DNA of 64,000 bases from Embleya scabrispora DSM 41855 (GCF_000372745.1 NZ_KB889688.1:1-64000), one strand, 5' to 3'. Numbered from the stretch's first letter, positions 10,673 through 24,530 are shown. The notes: generated from the sequence alone by a model not told the origin. Numbers and translations are program-made.

Positions 10673-11785
10673 TCAGCTCTTCGGCTGGTTCTTCGAGGTG
10701 ATCTTGATCTTGCCGCTGACGATGTCGGCCTTGACCGTGTTCAGCTCGGCCTTCAGGTCGGCGGGGACCTTCGAGTCGAAGTCGTGGAACGGCGCCAGGC
10801 CGACCCCGTTGTTGGCCAGCGTGCCGATGGTGGCCTTGGTGGTGAACTGGTTGTTCGCCGCGGCCTTGACCGCGTTGAACACCTGGCCCTTGATGTCCTT
10901 GGTCACCGTCGACAGGAACACCGACTTGTACTGCGAGGCGCTCTCGTAACCGTCCTGGTCGACCCAGATGATGCTGGCCTTGCCGCCGCTCTTCTGCGCG
11001 GCGGACGCCGCGCCCAGACCGGTCTGGCCGGCGACCGGCATGATCACGTCGGCGCCCTGGGCGATGAAGTCGTTGGTGATCCGCTCGCCGTCGGCCGGCG
11101 AGTCGAACTTGCCCGCGAGCGAGCCGTCACCCTTGACGTCGTCCCAACCGATGACCTGGACGTTCTTGCCCTTGGTCTGGTTGTAGTACCTGACACCCTG
11201 GACGTAGCCGTCCATGAACACGGTGACCGGCGGGATCGGCAGCGCGCCGAAGGTGGCGACCTTGCCGCTCTTGGAGTAGCCCGCGGCGAGGTAACCACCG
11301 AGGAAGCCGGCCTCGGCCGTGTTGAACTGCAGACCCTGCACGTTCGGCTCGATGCTGGACGAGTCGACGATCGCGAACTTCTGGTCCTTGTGCGTGGACG
11401 CGGCGGCCTTGGTCGCGTCGGCCATCAGGCCGCCGACCGCGATGATCAGGCCGCACTTGTCGTTCACGAGGCTGTTGAGGTTCGGAACGTAGTCGTTCTC
11501 GGTCTTCGAGGTGATGTACTTCACGTCCACGCCGAGCTCCGACTTGGCCTGCTGCAGGCCCGCCCACGAGGAGGCGTTGAAGGAGCGGTCGTCGATGCCA
11601 CCGGTGTCCGTCACCATGCAGGCCTTGAAGTCGATCTTGGCGGCCTGCGACCCACCCGGGGTGGCACTGGTGCCCGAATTCGACTTCTTGTCGTCGTCCT
11701 TGGGCTTGCTACCGCACGCGGCGGTGGCAGTAAGGGCGAGAGTGACGCCGACCGCAGCTGCGGTCACCTTGGATACCCGGCGCAC
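10673..11785 (-). CDS. BMP-family nucleoside-binding lipoprotein
   Basis: A 370-residue substrate-binding lipoprotein of the Bmp/PnrA/Med family, which captures purine and pyrimidine nucleosides for an ABC importer. Start GTG 11785 has AAGGAG seven bases upstream. A signal peptide (VRRVSKVTAAAVGVTLALTA) ends in a lipobox-like TAAC, with Cys near residue 22. Family hallmarks: VTDTGGIDDRSFN near the mature N-terminus, IAVGGLMADA, and the closing region ADIVSGKIKI. It heads the transport operon and has its own promoter region of about 400 bp. The neighbouring cdd and deoA support nucleosides rather than other ligands. Confidence 0.95.
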   Translation of the reverse strand: MRRVSKVTAAAVGVTLALTATAACGSKPKDDDKKSNSGTSATPGGSQAAKIDFKACMVTDTGGIDDRSFNASSWAGLQQAKSELGVDVKYITSKTENDYVPNLNSLVNDKCGLIIAVGGLMADATKAAASTHKDQKFAIVDSSSIEPNVQGLQFNTAEAGFLGGYLAAGYSKSGKVATFGALPIPPVTVFMDGYVQGVRYYNQTKGKNVQVIGWDDVKGDGSLAGKFDSPADGERITNDFIAQGADVIMPVAGQTGLGAASAAQKSGGKASIIWVDQDGYESASQYKSVFLSTVTKDIKGQVFNAVKAAANNQFTTKATIGTLANNGVGLAPFHDFDSKVPADLKAELNTVKADIVSGKIKITSKNQPKS

Positions 11786-12028
11786 GGGTGTCTCCTTCCG
11801 ATGAGCGCCCCTTCGGGCGCTGCTCCCAGATGCAGACTCTGACGCGCTTGGTTCCCTGGTAAACGCGCGTAGACCTGCTAGCCGTCGGAGAGCATACCTA
11901 GTAAAAGAATATGAGCGACAAAATCCGTGAATCGCCACCGCAACACGCCCCGTTAGCCCGGCTGTGTGGCCGGAGCCGAGACGGGTCGGCGCGGAACCGG
12001 GCAGTCCGCGACATGACAAGACGGAAAA
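11786..12028 (-). promoter_or_regulatory. Promoter and leader region of the nucleoside operon
   Basis: The sequence is non-coding. On the minus strand an AT-rich stretch (TTGTCGCTCATATTC and TTTTACTAGGTATGC, about 11890-11925) is the only convincing promoter-like sequence, with TTGTCG as a -35 and a TAGGTA/GGTAT-type -10 at 15-17 bp. A small hairpin GAGCGCCC-CTTC-GGGCGCT (about 11804-11822) precedes the ribosome binding site. No riboswitch fold was recognised. Confidence 0.35.
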
Positions 12029-12064
12029 GACCCGGTGCCGCACGAGATCGAACGGCACCGGGTC
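12021..12064 (-). terminator. Rho-independent terminator of the amidohydrolase gene
   Basis: GACCCGGTGCCG (12029-12040) pairs with CGGCACCGGGTC (12053-12064), 12 bp with no mismatch. On the minus strand it is followed by TCTTTTCC, an unusually clear T-tract for this genome. It isolates the amidohydrolase transcript from the downstream nucleoside operon. Confidence 0.8.
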
Positions 12065-12185
12065 GGAACATTACAGACTTACGAACGTGGGAGGAACGGG
12101 GACCGGGGTCGTGGTGGTTAACAGTTCCGCATACGTCCCATCTCGGTGCTCCCGCCCGCACGGCGCGCGCCGGGCCCGACCGGGG

Positions 12186-13394
12186 TCAGCGAACGGGCCG
12201 CAGCGCCAGCCCGACGAACAATTCGACGCCGATCCCGATCGCCCGCTCGTCGACGTCGAACGTCCCCTGGTGCAAGTCGTATACGGGGTCCCCGACGGGT
12301 CGCACACCGAGCCGGGTGAGCTCGCCGGGGACCTGGTCCAGGAACCACGAGAAGTCCTCGCCGCCCAGGCTCTGCTCGGTACCCTCGACCGCACTCGCGC
12401 CCAGCACGCCGGTCGCGACCGTGCGCATCGCGGCGACCGCGTCCGGGTCGTTGACCACCGGCGGCACACCCCGGTGGTGTTCGAGCTCCCACTTGGCGCC
12501 GTAGGTCGAGGCGATCGAGTCCACCAGCTCGTGCATCAGATCCGGAGCCAGCCGCCACGCCTCCAGGTCCAGGCAGCGCAGCGTGCCCTCCAACTCACCG
12601 GACTGCGGGATCACGTTCGGCGCGGAGCCGGACTGGATCCGTCCCCACACCAGGCTGGCGCCCGAGCGCGGGTCGATCCGCCGGGAGAACGCCGAGGGCA
12701 GCTCCGAGGCGAGCTTGGCCAGCGCGGTGACCAGGTCGGTGGTGCGATGCGGACGGGCGGTGTGGCCGCCGGCCCCGTTGAGCGTGATCACCACCCGGTC
12801 GCAGGCCGAGGTGATCGCGCCGGCGGTCAGCCCGACCCGGCCGACCTCGACCTTGGGGTCGCAGTGGATCGCGTGGATCTCCGCGACGCCCGCCAGGCCC
12901 CCGGCCTTGATCACATCCAGCGCGCCGCCGGGCAGCTTCTCCTCGGCGGGCTGGAAGATCAGCCGGACCGGCCGCGTCAGCAGCCCTTCACGGGCGAATT
13001 CGGCCAGCACCAGCGCCGTGCCCAGCACGATCGAGGTGTGCACGTCGTGGCCGCACGCGTGCGCCCGGCCGGGCACCGTCGAGCGGTAGGGCACATCCTT
13101 GACGTCGTCCACCGGCAGCGCGTCGATGTCGCCGCGGAAGGCGATCAGGTCGTCCGCGACGGCCCGGCCGGCGGGTGACGCCCGCTCGGGTCTGATGTCG
13201 CACACCAGGCCCGTCCCGGGCAGTAGCCGCGGGCGCAGGCCCGCGCGCACCAGCCGTTCCCGGATGAGCCCGGTGGTACGGAACTCCTCCCGACCCAGCT
13301 CTGGGTGCATGTGCAGGTCGCGCCGGAAGGCGACCAGCTCGTCGGCGAAAGCCGCGGCTTTGGCGGCGGCCTGGGCGGGGAGGGATTCGCTCAC
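12186..13394 (-). CDS. M20-family amidohydrolase
   Basis: A 402-residue metallopeptidase-like amidohydrolase (M20D, as in N-acyl-amino-acid or hippurate hydrolases). Seen: the opening AFRRDLHMHPELGREE, metal-ligand motifs HACGHDVHTSI and FQPAEEKLPGG, the dimerisation domain with GAGGHTARPH, and the C-terminal GGEDFSWFL. The start GTG 13394 (VSESLPAQ) is preferred; ATG 13415 seven codons upstream is possible. It is on the same strand as the BMP operon, but a strong terminator separates them. It probably releases amino acids or bases from N-acyl substrates; the specificity is not readable. Confidence 0.92.
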   Translation of the reverse strand: MSESLPAQAAAKAAAFADELVAFRRDLHMHPELGREEFRTTGLIRERLVRAGLRPRLLPGTGLVCDIRPERASPAGRAVADDLIAFRGDIDALPVDDVKDVPYRSTVPGRAHACGHDVHTSIVLGTALVLAEFAREGLLTRPVRLIFQPAEEKLPGGALDVIKAGGLAGVAEIHAIHCDPKVEVGRVGLTAGAITSACDRVVITLNGAGGHTARPHRTTDLVTALAKLASELPSAFSRRIDPRSGASLVWGRIQSGSAPNVIPQSGELEGTLRCLDLEAWRLAPDLMHELVDSIASTYGAKWELEHHRGVPPVVNDPDAVAAMRTVATGVLGASAVEGTEQSLGGEDFSWFLDQVPGELTRLGVRPVGDPVYDLHQGTFDVDERAIGIGVELFVGLALRPVR

Positions 13395-13578
13395 CCACGC
13401 AAGACTACGTTGCATCGGTCTTCGCGACGTGGTAGGGAGCGAATTACCCCCGTTCGGGTGAGAAAAAAGCCTCCCGCCGGCGCATGCGCTACGGCCGGTA
13501 GGGGTATGCCTGTATGCCCGTTCCCGCAATGGCCGACTTCCGTGCGCTCGACCCCGTATCAACCAAGCGCCCGATTGA

Positions 13579-14576
13579 TCAGGACTGCCCTTGCCGCCCA
13601 TGGAACGCGTCCAGGATGCGAGACGCGGCAAGCGTCGCGGTGAGATTGCCGTCCCGGACGTCGCGTTCGAGGTCGGGCACGATAGCCCGCACCGCGGGGT
13701 GCCCGCGCAGCTCCGCCAGGAGCGAGTCGTGCACCGTCGCCCACGTCCAGTCGACCTGCTGTCGGCGCCGGAGCTCGGCCAACTCGCCGGTCGCCTCCAG
13801 GGTCTGCCGGTGCTTGAGGATGGTGTCCCAGACCTCGTCCAGGCCCTCGCCGGACAGGCCGGAGCAGGTCAGCACCGGCGTCGTCCACGACTCGCCCGCC
13901 CGGCGCATCAGCCGCAGCGCGCCCGCCAGTTCGCGGGCCGCCCGGCGGGCCGCGAGGGCGTACTCGCCGTCCGCCTTGTTCACCGCGACCACGTCGGCCA
14001 GCTCCAGGACACCCTTCTTGATGCCCTGGAGCTGGTCGCCGGTGCGCGCCAGGGTCAGGAACAGGAAGCAGTCGACCATGTTCGCCACGGTGGTCTCGGA
14101 CTGGCCCACGCCGACCGTCTCCACCAGCACCACGTCGTGGCCGGCCGCCTCCATCAACACGATCGACTCGCGGGTGGCCCGCGCCACGCCGCCCAGGGTG
14201 CCGGCGGTCGGCGAGGGGCGCACGAAGGCGTTGTCGTCCACGGCGAGCCGACCCATCCGGGTCTTGTCGCCCAGGATGCTGCCGCCGTGCCGGGAGGAGG
14301 ACGGGTCCACCGCGAGCACCGCCACCCGATGCCCCTCGCCGGTCAGCCGGGTGCCCAGCGTCTCGATGAAGGTGGACTTGCCCACACCGGGCACGCCGGT
14401 GATGCCCACCCGGTGGGCACCGCCGGCGTGCGGCAGCAGCTTGACCAGCAATTCCTGCGCGAGGTCGCGGTGGTCGGCCCGGGTGGACTCCACCAGCGTG
14501 ACCGCCCGGGCCAGGATCGTCCGGTTGCCCGCGAGCACGCCTTCGGCGTACGCGCCGACATCGATCACGCGTGCCA

Positions 14577-14577
<1 letters not shown>
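13579..14577 (-). CDS. meaB: Methylmalonyl-CoA mutase-associated GTPase MeaB
   Basis: A 332-residue G3E-family GTPase (ArgK/MeaB) that loads and protects the adenosylcobalamin cofactor of methylmalonyl-CoA mutase. Motifs: P-loop GVPGVGKST (about residues 60-68), the Mg/switch region [31 protein letters not shown], and the base-recognition motif NKAD. ATG 14577 overlaps the TGA of mutB by one base (TGATG), so the chaperone is made together with the mutase. The order mutA-mutB-meaB in one coupled operon is standard in actinomycetes. Confidence 0.96.
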
Positions 14578-16789
<2,212 letters not shown>

Positions 16790-16793
<4 letters not shown>

Positions 16794-18697
16794 TTCGCCC
16801 CCTCCGGGGAATCCGCCGCGGTCTCGTAGGTGGCGTGCAGGACGGCGAGCGCGTCGCACCCGGTGTACACGTACCCGTCCAGGTCGGCTCCGTGCCCCTT
16901 TTGGCCCGCGAGCAGGATCCGGCGGGCGCCGGCTTCGCGCAGCGCGGCGGCGACCGGTGCCGCCAGGGTCGCGTACAACTTCTCCGAGGAGGTCAGCACG
17001 ACGGTCGCCGGCCGGCCGGCCGCCGTCCACCGGTCCAGGATCTGCTCGACCGCGCCCTCGTCCGTCGCGGTGATGCCCGCTTCGACGGTGGCGATGCCGC
17101 CGGCGGCGAACAGGTTGGCGGCGAAGCCGGCCCGCGCGGTGTACTGCGCGAGCGGGCCCAGTGTGGCCAGGAACACGCTCGGGCGCGCACCGGAGGCGGC
17201 GAGCAGCGCGTCCGAGCGGTCGCGCAGCGACTCGTACGCCTCGGCGTAGCGCACCCGGGGCAACCCGGCGGCGGAGACCGGGACGTCGGGCGCGGGTTCG
17301 CGCACGACGGGCACCTCGGTCAGGTTGGGGAACTCGCTGACGCCGGTGATCGGGTCGGTGCGGTCGGCGATGTCCTTGTCCCGCTCGGCCCGCACCTCGG
17401 CCAGCTGCCCGGCGAGCCATCCGGAGTCGAGCGCGGCGACGATTCCGCCGCGCCGCTCGATCTCCTGGAAGAACGCCCAACCGGTGCGCGCGAGGTCGTC
17501 GGTGAGCTGTTCGACGAACCACGAGCCGCCGGCCGGGTCGATCACCTGCGCCAGGTGCGACTCCTCCAGGAGCAGCGCCTGCGTGTTGCGGGCGATCCGC
17601 CGGGAGAACGGGTCGGACAGGCCGATCGCGGCGTCGAAGGCGCGCACGGTGACCGCGTCGGCACCGCCGACACCGGCCGCGAAGGAGGCGACCGTGGTGC
17701 GCAGCATGTTGACCCACGGATCACGCCGGGTGGTCATCGCCCACGAGGTCAGCGCGTGCTGGCGCTGGGCACCGGCCGTGGCGGAGGCACCGGACGCCTG
17801 GGCGACGCGGGCCCACAACCGGCGGGCCGCGCGCAGCTTGGCGATGGTCGGGAACTGCTCGGCGGTGGCCGCGAAGCGGAACTCGAGCAGCCCCAGCGCG
17901 GTGTCCACGTCGAGTCCGGCGTCGGTCAGCGCGCGCAGGTACGCGACGCCGGCGGCGGTGGTCGCGCCCAGTTCCTGGCCCTCCGAGCCACCCGCCTCGT
18001 GGTACGGCTGCCCGTCCACGGCGATGGCCTGCAGGCCCGGGAACTCCGCGTGCACCCGGGCCGCGAGCTCGGCGGCGGCGGCCACGTCGGCGCCCGCCCC
18101 GGTGCGCGCGTGGTGCGAGATCGGGTCGGCGCCCACGTTGCCGCGCAGTTCGCCCGGGGCGACGCCGCTCGCGCGGAAGACGGCGAGCAGCGCGTCGGCG
18201 GCCGAAACGAAGTCGGCACCCGTGGTCAGGGCCACCGGCGCCAGGTCAAGCAGCACACCGGCGAGCGCGCGGGCCAGGTCGACCGGCGCCAGCGCGCCGT
18301 CACCCACCTGCAGGAAGACGGAGGTGACCCCGTTCTCCAGATCGGCGAGCACGCTCTCGTTGGCCCGGGCCGGGTCGGAGTCGGCGTGCAACTGGCGCAC
18401 GTCCCAACCGTCCGCCGCGTGTCCGGCCGCGCGTGAGCCCCGGACGAACGGGCTCAGCCCGGGAACGCCCGGCCGGGCGGCCGCCTCCGTGTACAGCGGG
18501 GACAGCTCGATGCCGTCGTAGGTAGTGGTCGCCAGCAGGTCTTCGGGGCGCTCGGGCGCGTCGTTCTCGCCCAGCACCTTCGATTTGCGGAGCACGCCGG
18601 CCACGAGGCGCTGCCATTGTTCCCGCGTGGGCTGCGGGAACTGGCTCGCGAAGGTGGATCCGGTAGACGTGCCGCCATCGACAGTAGCCTCCGTCAT
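16790..18697 (-). CDS. mutA: Methylmalonyl-CoA mutase small (beta) subunit
   Basis: A 635-residue non-catalytic partner of MutB with the same fold. The barrel regions are conserved ([35 protein letters not shown]). The C-terminal flavodoxin-like domain lacks the DxHxxG cobalamin motif, as expected for this subunit (it reads [15 protein letters not shown]). ATG 18697 (MTEATVDGG) is used; another ATG lies three codons earlier. No clear ribosome binding site is seen. First gene of the mutA-mutB-meaB operon. Confidence 0.95.
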
Positions 18698-19092
18698 GGG
18701 TCGCATCGTAGGGACCGACGGGGCGGATGAATACGCACTCCCGATGTGATGCCGGCCCTACCGGCCGGTCACCTCTGTGATCCGGGCCTCCGCGCTTGCC
18801 TCGAACTTTCGTCCGCAAGCGTGGCGCTTTCACCCGTACGAGTGCTGACGGGGCGTCAGCAATTCGTGACCCGTGACGTCCGGCTCACCCGGATGGTTCC
18901 ACCGCGTCGTGCGGAATGGATCACATCGCGCGCCCTGCCACAAGGGGCCCCCTCATCGATGGCTACCATGGCCGGGGCCGGGCGACCGATACCCGGCCGG
19001 GCCGACCGACAACCAGAGGGTCCGACACGGAATGCGGACACCCTCCCAGCCGGCCGCGTCCCCACCTGTACCGCACCCGGAGGGTAGTTTCC
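18698..19092. promoter_or_regulatory. Divergent promoter region between mutA and sdhC
   Basis: About 395 bp without a gene, serving both the mut operon (minus) and the sdh operon (plus). The clearest element is a perfect 8-bp dyad TGCTGACG-GGG-CGTCAGCA (18843-18861). A weaker CGCTTG/CAAGCG inverted repeat surrounds CGAACTTTCGTCC (about 18789-18817). A GGAGGG ribosome binding site at about 19079-19084 defines the sdhC GTG start. No confident -10/-35 pair was found. Confidence 0.5.
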
Positions 19093-19473
19093 GTGCCGGC
19101 TGGAACGCTCTACCGCGGCCGGGAAGGCATGTGGTCCTGGGTGGCTCATCGAGTCACCGGCGTCCTCATCTTCTTCTTCCTGTTCGCGCACGTCCTCGAC
19201 ACCGCACTCGTTCGCGTATCTCCCGAGGCGTACGACCAGACGATCGACATCTACAAGAACCCGTTCGTCAACCTGCTCGAGTACGGGCTCGTCGCGGCCA
19301 TCCTGTTCCACGCACTCAATGGTCTGCGGATCATCGCGGTGGACTTCTGGGAGAAGGGCCCGCGCTACCAGAAGCACATGCTGTGGACCGTCCTGGCCGT
19401 CTGGCTGATCCTGATGGCCGCCAGCCTGCCGCGGATCCTGGAGCACACGATCAAGACCATCTTCGGGAGCTGA
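19093..19473 (+). CDS. sdhC: Succinate dehydrogenase cytochrome b556 subunit
   Basis: A 126-residue membrane anchor with three transmembrane helices. The family signature near the N-terminus is present (AGTLYRGREGMWSWVAHRVTGVLIF), as is the haem-ligand-type His in the second helix region (FHALNGLRIIAVD). GTG 19093 was chosen for its GGAGGG ribosome binding site and for homology of the start VPAGTLYRG. It is followed after one base by sdhD (TGA-C-GTG). Together SdhC and SdhD bind haem and quinone. Confidence 0.95.
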   Translation: MPAGTLYRGREGMWSWVAHRVTGVLIFFFLFAHVLDTALVRVSPEAYDQTIDIYKNPFVNLLEYGLVAAILFHALNGLRIIAVDFWEKGPRYQKHMLWTVLAVWLILMAASLPRILEHTIKTIFGS

Positions 19474-19474
19474 C

Positions 19475-19921
19475 GTGTCTGCAACGATTGAGAACGCGCC
19501 CAAGATCCACGGCGGCGGTCCGTCGATCGAAAGCCCCCGCAGCAAGCGTTCGCCCCGTTCGACCAAGACCAACTTCGAGCTCTACGGCTGGCTGTTCATG
19601 CGGCTGTCGGGCATCCTGCTGGTCGTTCTGGTCCTGGGCCACCTGCTCATTCAGCTCGTACTCGACGGCGGGGTCAGCCGGATCGGCTTCGCGTTCGTCG
19701 CGGGCCGCTGGTCCTCGCCGTTCTGGCAGTCGTGGGACCTCATCATGCTGTGGCTCGCCGAACTGCACGGTGTCAACGGTCTGCGCACGATCATCAACGA
19801 CTACGCGGAGCGGGACCAGACCCGGTTCTGGCTCAAGGCGCTGCTCTACACGTCCGCGCTGATCGTGCTTTTCCTGGGGACCCTGGTGATCTTCACCTTC
19901 GACCCGAACATCGGCAGCTGA
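19475..19921 (+). CDS. sdhD: Succinate dehydrogenase hydrophobic anchor subunit
   Basis: A 148-residue membrane subunit. A polar Ser/Arg-rich N-terminus of about 33 residues precedes three transmembrane helices (FMRLSGILLVVLVLGHLLIQ; the segment with LAELHGVNGLRTI; the last ALLYTSALIVLFLGTLVIF). The His in ELHGVNGLR and the His in LGHLL are plausible haem and quinone-site ligands. It starts one base after sdhC and precedes sdhA by 27 bp. Confidence 0.94.
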   Translation: MSATIENAPKIHGGGPSIESPRSKRSPRSTKTNFELYGWLFMRLSGILLVVLVLGHLLIQLVLDGGVSRIGFAFVAGRWSSPFWQSWDLIMLWLAELHGVNGLRTIINDYAERDQTRFWLKALLYTSALIVLFLGTLVIFTFDPNIGS

Positions 19922-19948
19922 CCAGTACCCGAGGACTGAACGAGCATC

Positions 19949-21705
<1,757 letters not shown>

Positions 21706-21706
<1 letters not shown>

Positions 21707-22485
21707 TGACTGCCGTAGTGGAAGAGACCGCGCCCGGCAAGGGGCACGGAGCCACGGCCGCCGAGCGTGACCACACCCTGATCACGATCACCCTGCGGAT
21801 CCGCCGGTTCAACCCGGAGACCGACGCGGAGCCGTACTGGCAGGACTTCAAGGTCGAGGCCGACCCGACCGAGCGCATCCTGACCGCGATGATGAAGATC
21901 AAGGCGGAGCAGGACGGTTCGCTGACCTTCCGGCGCTCGTGCGCGCACGGGATCTGCGGCTCGGACGCGATGCGGATCAACGGCCGCAACCGGCTGGCCT
22001 GCAAGACCCTGGTCAAGGACTTGGACATGGCCAAGCCGATCACGGTCGAGGCGATCAAGGGTCTGAAGCTGGAGAAGGACCTCGTCGTCGACATGGATCC
22101 GTTCATGCAGGCGTACAAGGACGTGATGCCGTTCCTGATCACGTCCGGCAACGAGCCGACGCGCGAGCGACTGCAGTCGCCGGAGGATCGCGAGCGTTTC
22201 GACGACACCACCAAGTGCATCCTGTGCGCGGCGTGCACCACGTCGTGCCCGGTGTTCTGGAGCGACGGGCAGTACTTCGGCCCGGCCGCGATCGTCAACG
22301 CGCACCGGTTCATCTTCGACTCGCGGGACGAGGGCGCCGAGGAGCGCCTGGAGATCCTCAACGAGAAGGAGGGCGTGTGGCGCTGCCGCACGACCTTCAA
22401 CTGCACCGAGGCGTGCCCGCGTGGCATCGAGGTCACCAAGGCGATCCAGGAAGTGAAGCGCGCGCTGATCTTCCGCCGCGTGTGA
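21706..22485 (+). CDS. sdhB: Succinate dehydrogenase iron-sulfur subunit
   Basis: A 259-residue electron-transfer subunit. The N-terminal [2Fe-2S] ferredoxin domain has RRSCAHGICGSD and a later Cys (RLACKTL); Asp replaces the third Cys, as in many SdhB proteins. The C-terminal domain carries CILCAACTTSCPVFW and CRTTFNCTEACPRG for the [4Fe-4S] and [3Fe-4S] clusters. Compared with many homologues it has about 18 extra polar residues at the N-terminus. Last gene of sdhCDAB. Confidence 0.98.
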
Positions 22486-22499
22486 TCGATTGACGCGAG

Positions 22500-22531
22500 G
22501 AGGGCCCGGAACCGATCGGTTCCGGGCCCTC
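22500..22531. terminator. Bidirectional terminator between sdhB and mazG
   Basis: A perfect 32-bp palindrome with GAGGGCCCGGAACC on the left arm. It sits 15 bases after the sdhB stop and 11 bases before the end of the convergent mazG gene, so it can serve both transcripts. Confidence 0.85.
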
Positions 22532-22542
22532 GTGCGTTTCGG

Positions 22543-23595
22543 CTATCGTCCTTCGGCCTCGCGCACCCGGTCGCCGTGGCGCAGGGTCGCGGCGCGCAGC
22601 GCGGTCTCGGCGTCGACGCCTTGGCGGGCGGCCAGTTCGGTGACGGCGAGCAGCAGGTCGCCGATCGCCTCGGGGCCGGCGTAGTCGTCGTCCTCGAAGG
22701 CCGTCGGCAGCGCGGGTGTGGGCACGGTCAAGCCCGCTTTGGCGGTACGGGACAAGTACTTCGCCGCCAACGCCAGCGCCGGTTGGCTCAGTGCCACTCC
22801 GTCCAGCGCCGAGTCCCGGTCGCTCTTCTCCGCCGCCTTGAGCGTGTCCCAGTTGGCCTCGACCGCCTCCGGGGTGTCCGCCTCCACGTCGGCGAACACG
22901 TGTGGGTGACGGCTGATCAGCTTGTCCACGATGCCGCCGGCCACGTCGTCGATCGAGAACGGGTCGGCCTCGTCCTCCTCGGCCACCCGGGCGTGGAAGA
23001 ACACCTGCATCAGCACGTCGCCGAGTTCCTCGCGCAGGTGCTCCCGGTCCCCCGAGTCGATCGCGTCGACCAGCTCGTAGGTCTCCTCGACCAGGTACCG
23101 CGCGAGCGACTCGTGGGTCTGCTTCGCGTCCCACGGGCAACCGCCGGGCGAGCGCAGCCGGTCCATCACCGCGACCAGGTCGAGCAGTCGCGCACCCGGC
23201 AGGTCCCACGCGCCGGGCAGCAGTTCGATCTCCGGGATCGGCTCGGCGTCCTCGCCGCCCGCCGCGACCTGCGCGAGCGCCGAACCCAGGCCCGGGTCGT
23301 CGTCGGTGGCCGCGAGCCACACCACCAAGCCGGTCCGGGCCCGCTCCAACAACCGGCGGGCAAGCGCGCGCGGGCCCGCGTCGAGGTCGACGATCTCGAC
23401 TTCGACGCCCGCCTCGCGCAGGTACGGCAGCTGCGGGTGGTCGGCGTCCGCGGTCAGCACGCACCCGGTCGGCGTGCCGGCCGCTTCGCGCAGCGTGTGC
23501 CACGCGGGCCAGCTCAACAGACCGGGTGCGACCCGATGGGTACCGGCGAGCAGGACGAGACGGGCGGGCGGCGCGGAAGCAGGCGAGTCACTCAC
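22543..23595 (-). CDS. mazG: Nucleoside triphosphate pyrophosphohydrolase MazG
   Basis: A 350-residue protein. Residues about 1-130 form the variable N-terminal domain of actinobacterial MazG (weakly tetrapyrrole-methylase-like, LLAGTHRVAPGLLSW). The MazG domain follows, with LRSPGGCPWDAKQTHESL, the first acidic motif EETYELVDAI and the second REELGDVLMQVFFHARVAEE, which give the ExxE/ExxD magnesium sites. It hydrolyses noncanonical or stress-related NTPs to NMP and PPi. It starts at GTG 23595, 21 bp after the SurA-like lipoprotein gene, with mfd further upstream on the same strand. Confidence 0.95.
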   Translation of the reverse strand: MSDSPASAPPARLVLLAGTHRVAPGLLSWPAWHTLREAAGTPTGCVLTADADHPQLPYLREAGVEVEIVDLDAGPRALARRLLERARTGLVVWLAATDDDPGLGSALAQVAAGGEDAEPIPEIELLPGAWDLPGARLLDLVAVMDRLRSPGGCPWDAKQTHESLARYLVEETYELVDAIDSGDREHLREELGDVLMQVFFHARVAEEDEADPFSIDDVAGGIVDKLISRHPHVFADVEADTPEAVEANWDTLKAAEKSDRDSALDGVALSQPALALAAKYLSRTAKAGLTVPTPALPTAFEDDDYAGPEAIGDLLLAVTELAARQGVDAETALRAATLRHGDRVREAEGR

Positions 23596-23616
23596 CCGGC
23601 CAGCCTACGGTCCGGG

Positions 23617-24336
23617 TCAGGTGCCGCTCTCCGCGCCGGACGGGACCTCCACGAGGCCGGGCGCGGCGGGCTGGGTACCCGCGGCGAGCCACGAGTACGC
23701 GGCGGGCGTCGTGCCCAGCTTCGCCGAGTCCCAGGTGCCGTACCGCGGGTTCACGGTGATCTTCATCGAGCTCGCCACGTCGCTCAGGTAGCCGTTCAGC
23801 TGGGTCTGGGCCTCGGCCGAGTCGAGCTGGATCCCGCGCGCCCTGGCGATCTCCGGCTTGAGCGCCTCGGTGCGCACGAACTCGTCCACCTCGCCGGGCA
23901 GCACCCCCGTCTGCAGCAGCCGGACCTGGAGCGCCTCCGGGCTGCCGAACCTCTTCTCCAGGGTGCGCCGGGCCTGGAGCACCTGGGTCGCGCTCAGCGT
24001 GACGTGATTGCGCCGGGCCGCCTCGTCGACCACCCGCCGCGAAATGAGCTGTACCAACTCGGCCTGGTTGGCCTCCAGTTGGGCACTCGTGCCGGTCAGC
24101 GCCAGGTTGTTGCGGGAGAACGCCTGCTCAAGCCGGTCGACCTTGGCGTTCAGGGTGGAGATCTCGATCCGGTCCCCGCCGACCGTGGCGGCGGCGCCGG
24201 CCTTGGACTCCGAGCAGCCGGCGAGCGCGAAACCGGTGACGAGCACCAGACCCAGCGCGGCCACCCGGGCCCGGGCCGCGGATCGCCGCCGGTGGCGCGC
24301 GGGATCGACAGGGACGGAACGCGACGTGCGACTCAC
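23617..24336 (-). CDS. SurA N-terminal-domain lipoprotein
   Basis: A 239-residue exported protein. An Arg-rich n-region, hydrophobic VAALGLVLVTGFALAGC and lipobox LAGC (Cys near residue 42) mark it as a lipoprotein. The mature part begins AAATVGGDRIEISTLNAKVD and continues with long helices, the layout of the SurA_N chaperone domain; no PPIase domain is visible. GTG 24336 is supported by GGGAG six bases upstream. It lies between mfd and mazG. It probably assists folding of secreted proteins. Function is inferred from the family only. Confidence 0.8.
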   Translation of the reverse strand: MSRTSRSVPVDPARHRRRSAARARVAALGLVLVTGFALAGCSESKAGAAATVGGDRIEISTLNAKVDRLEQAFSRNNLALTGTSAQLEANQAELVQLISRRVVDEAARRNHVTLSATQVLQARRTLEKRFGSPEALQVRLLQTGVLPGEVDEFVRTEALKPEIARARGIQLDSAEAQTQLNGYLSDVASSMKITVNPRYGTWDSAKLGTTPAAYSWLAAGTQPAAPGLVEVPSGAESGT

Positions 24337-24493
24337 ACGAACTCCCGGTGGCTCGATGGCGCTGTACGGCGGTACGACTGTCGGCCACGGCAGGCGTGCG
24401 ACCCATGACCAACGATCAAAGATACGGGTGGGCACGCTCGAAGTCCGCACATTCGCCAAGATCATCCGCGCCGGTCGGCGGACCGCCCGGCTC

Positions 24494-24530
24494 GGTTTCC
24501 GGGCCGGGGCACCGCGCCGGCCCGGAAACC
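24494..24530. terminator. Terminator of mfd
   Basis: GGTTTCCGGGCCGG (24494-24507) and CCGGCCCGGAAACC (24517-24530) form a perfect 14-bp stem with a 9-base loop, starting 4 bases after the mfd stop on the minus strand. No T-tract follows, as is usual in this genome. Confidence 0.8.

Noticed and set aside
11786-12028. Purine or other riboswitch upstream of the nucleoside-binding lipoprotein
   Set aside because: Only one small hairpin is present; no conserved aptamer core of a known class is visible.
18698-19092. Cobalamin riboswitch upstream of mutA
   Set aside because: No B12-box-like conserved sequence is visible, and the region shows only short dyads.
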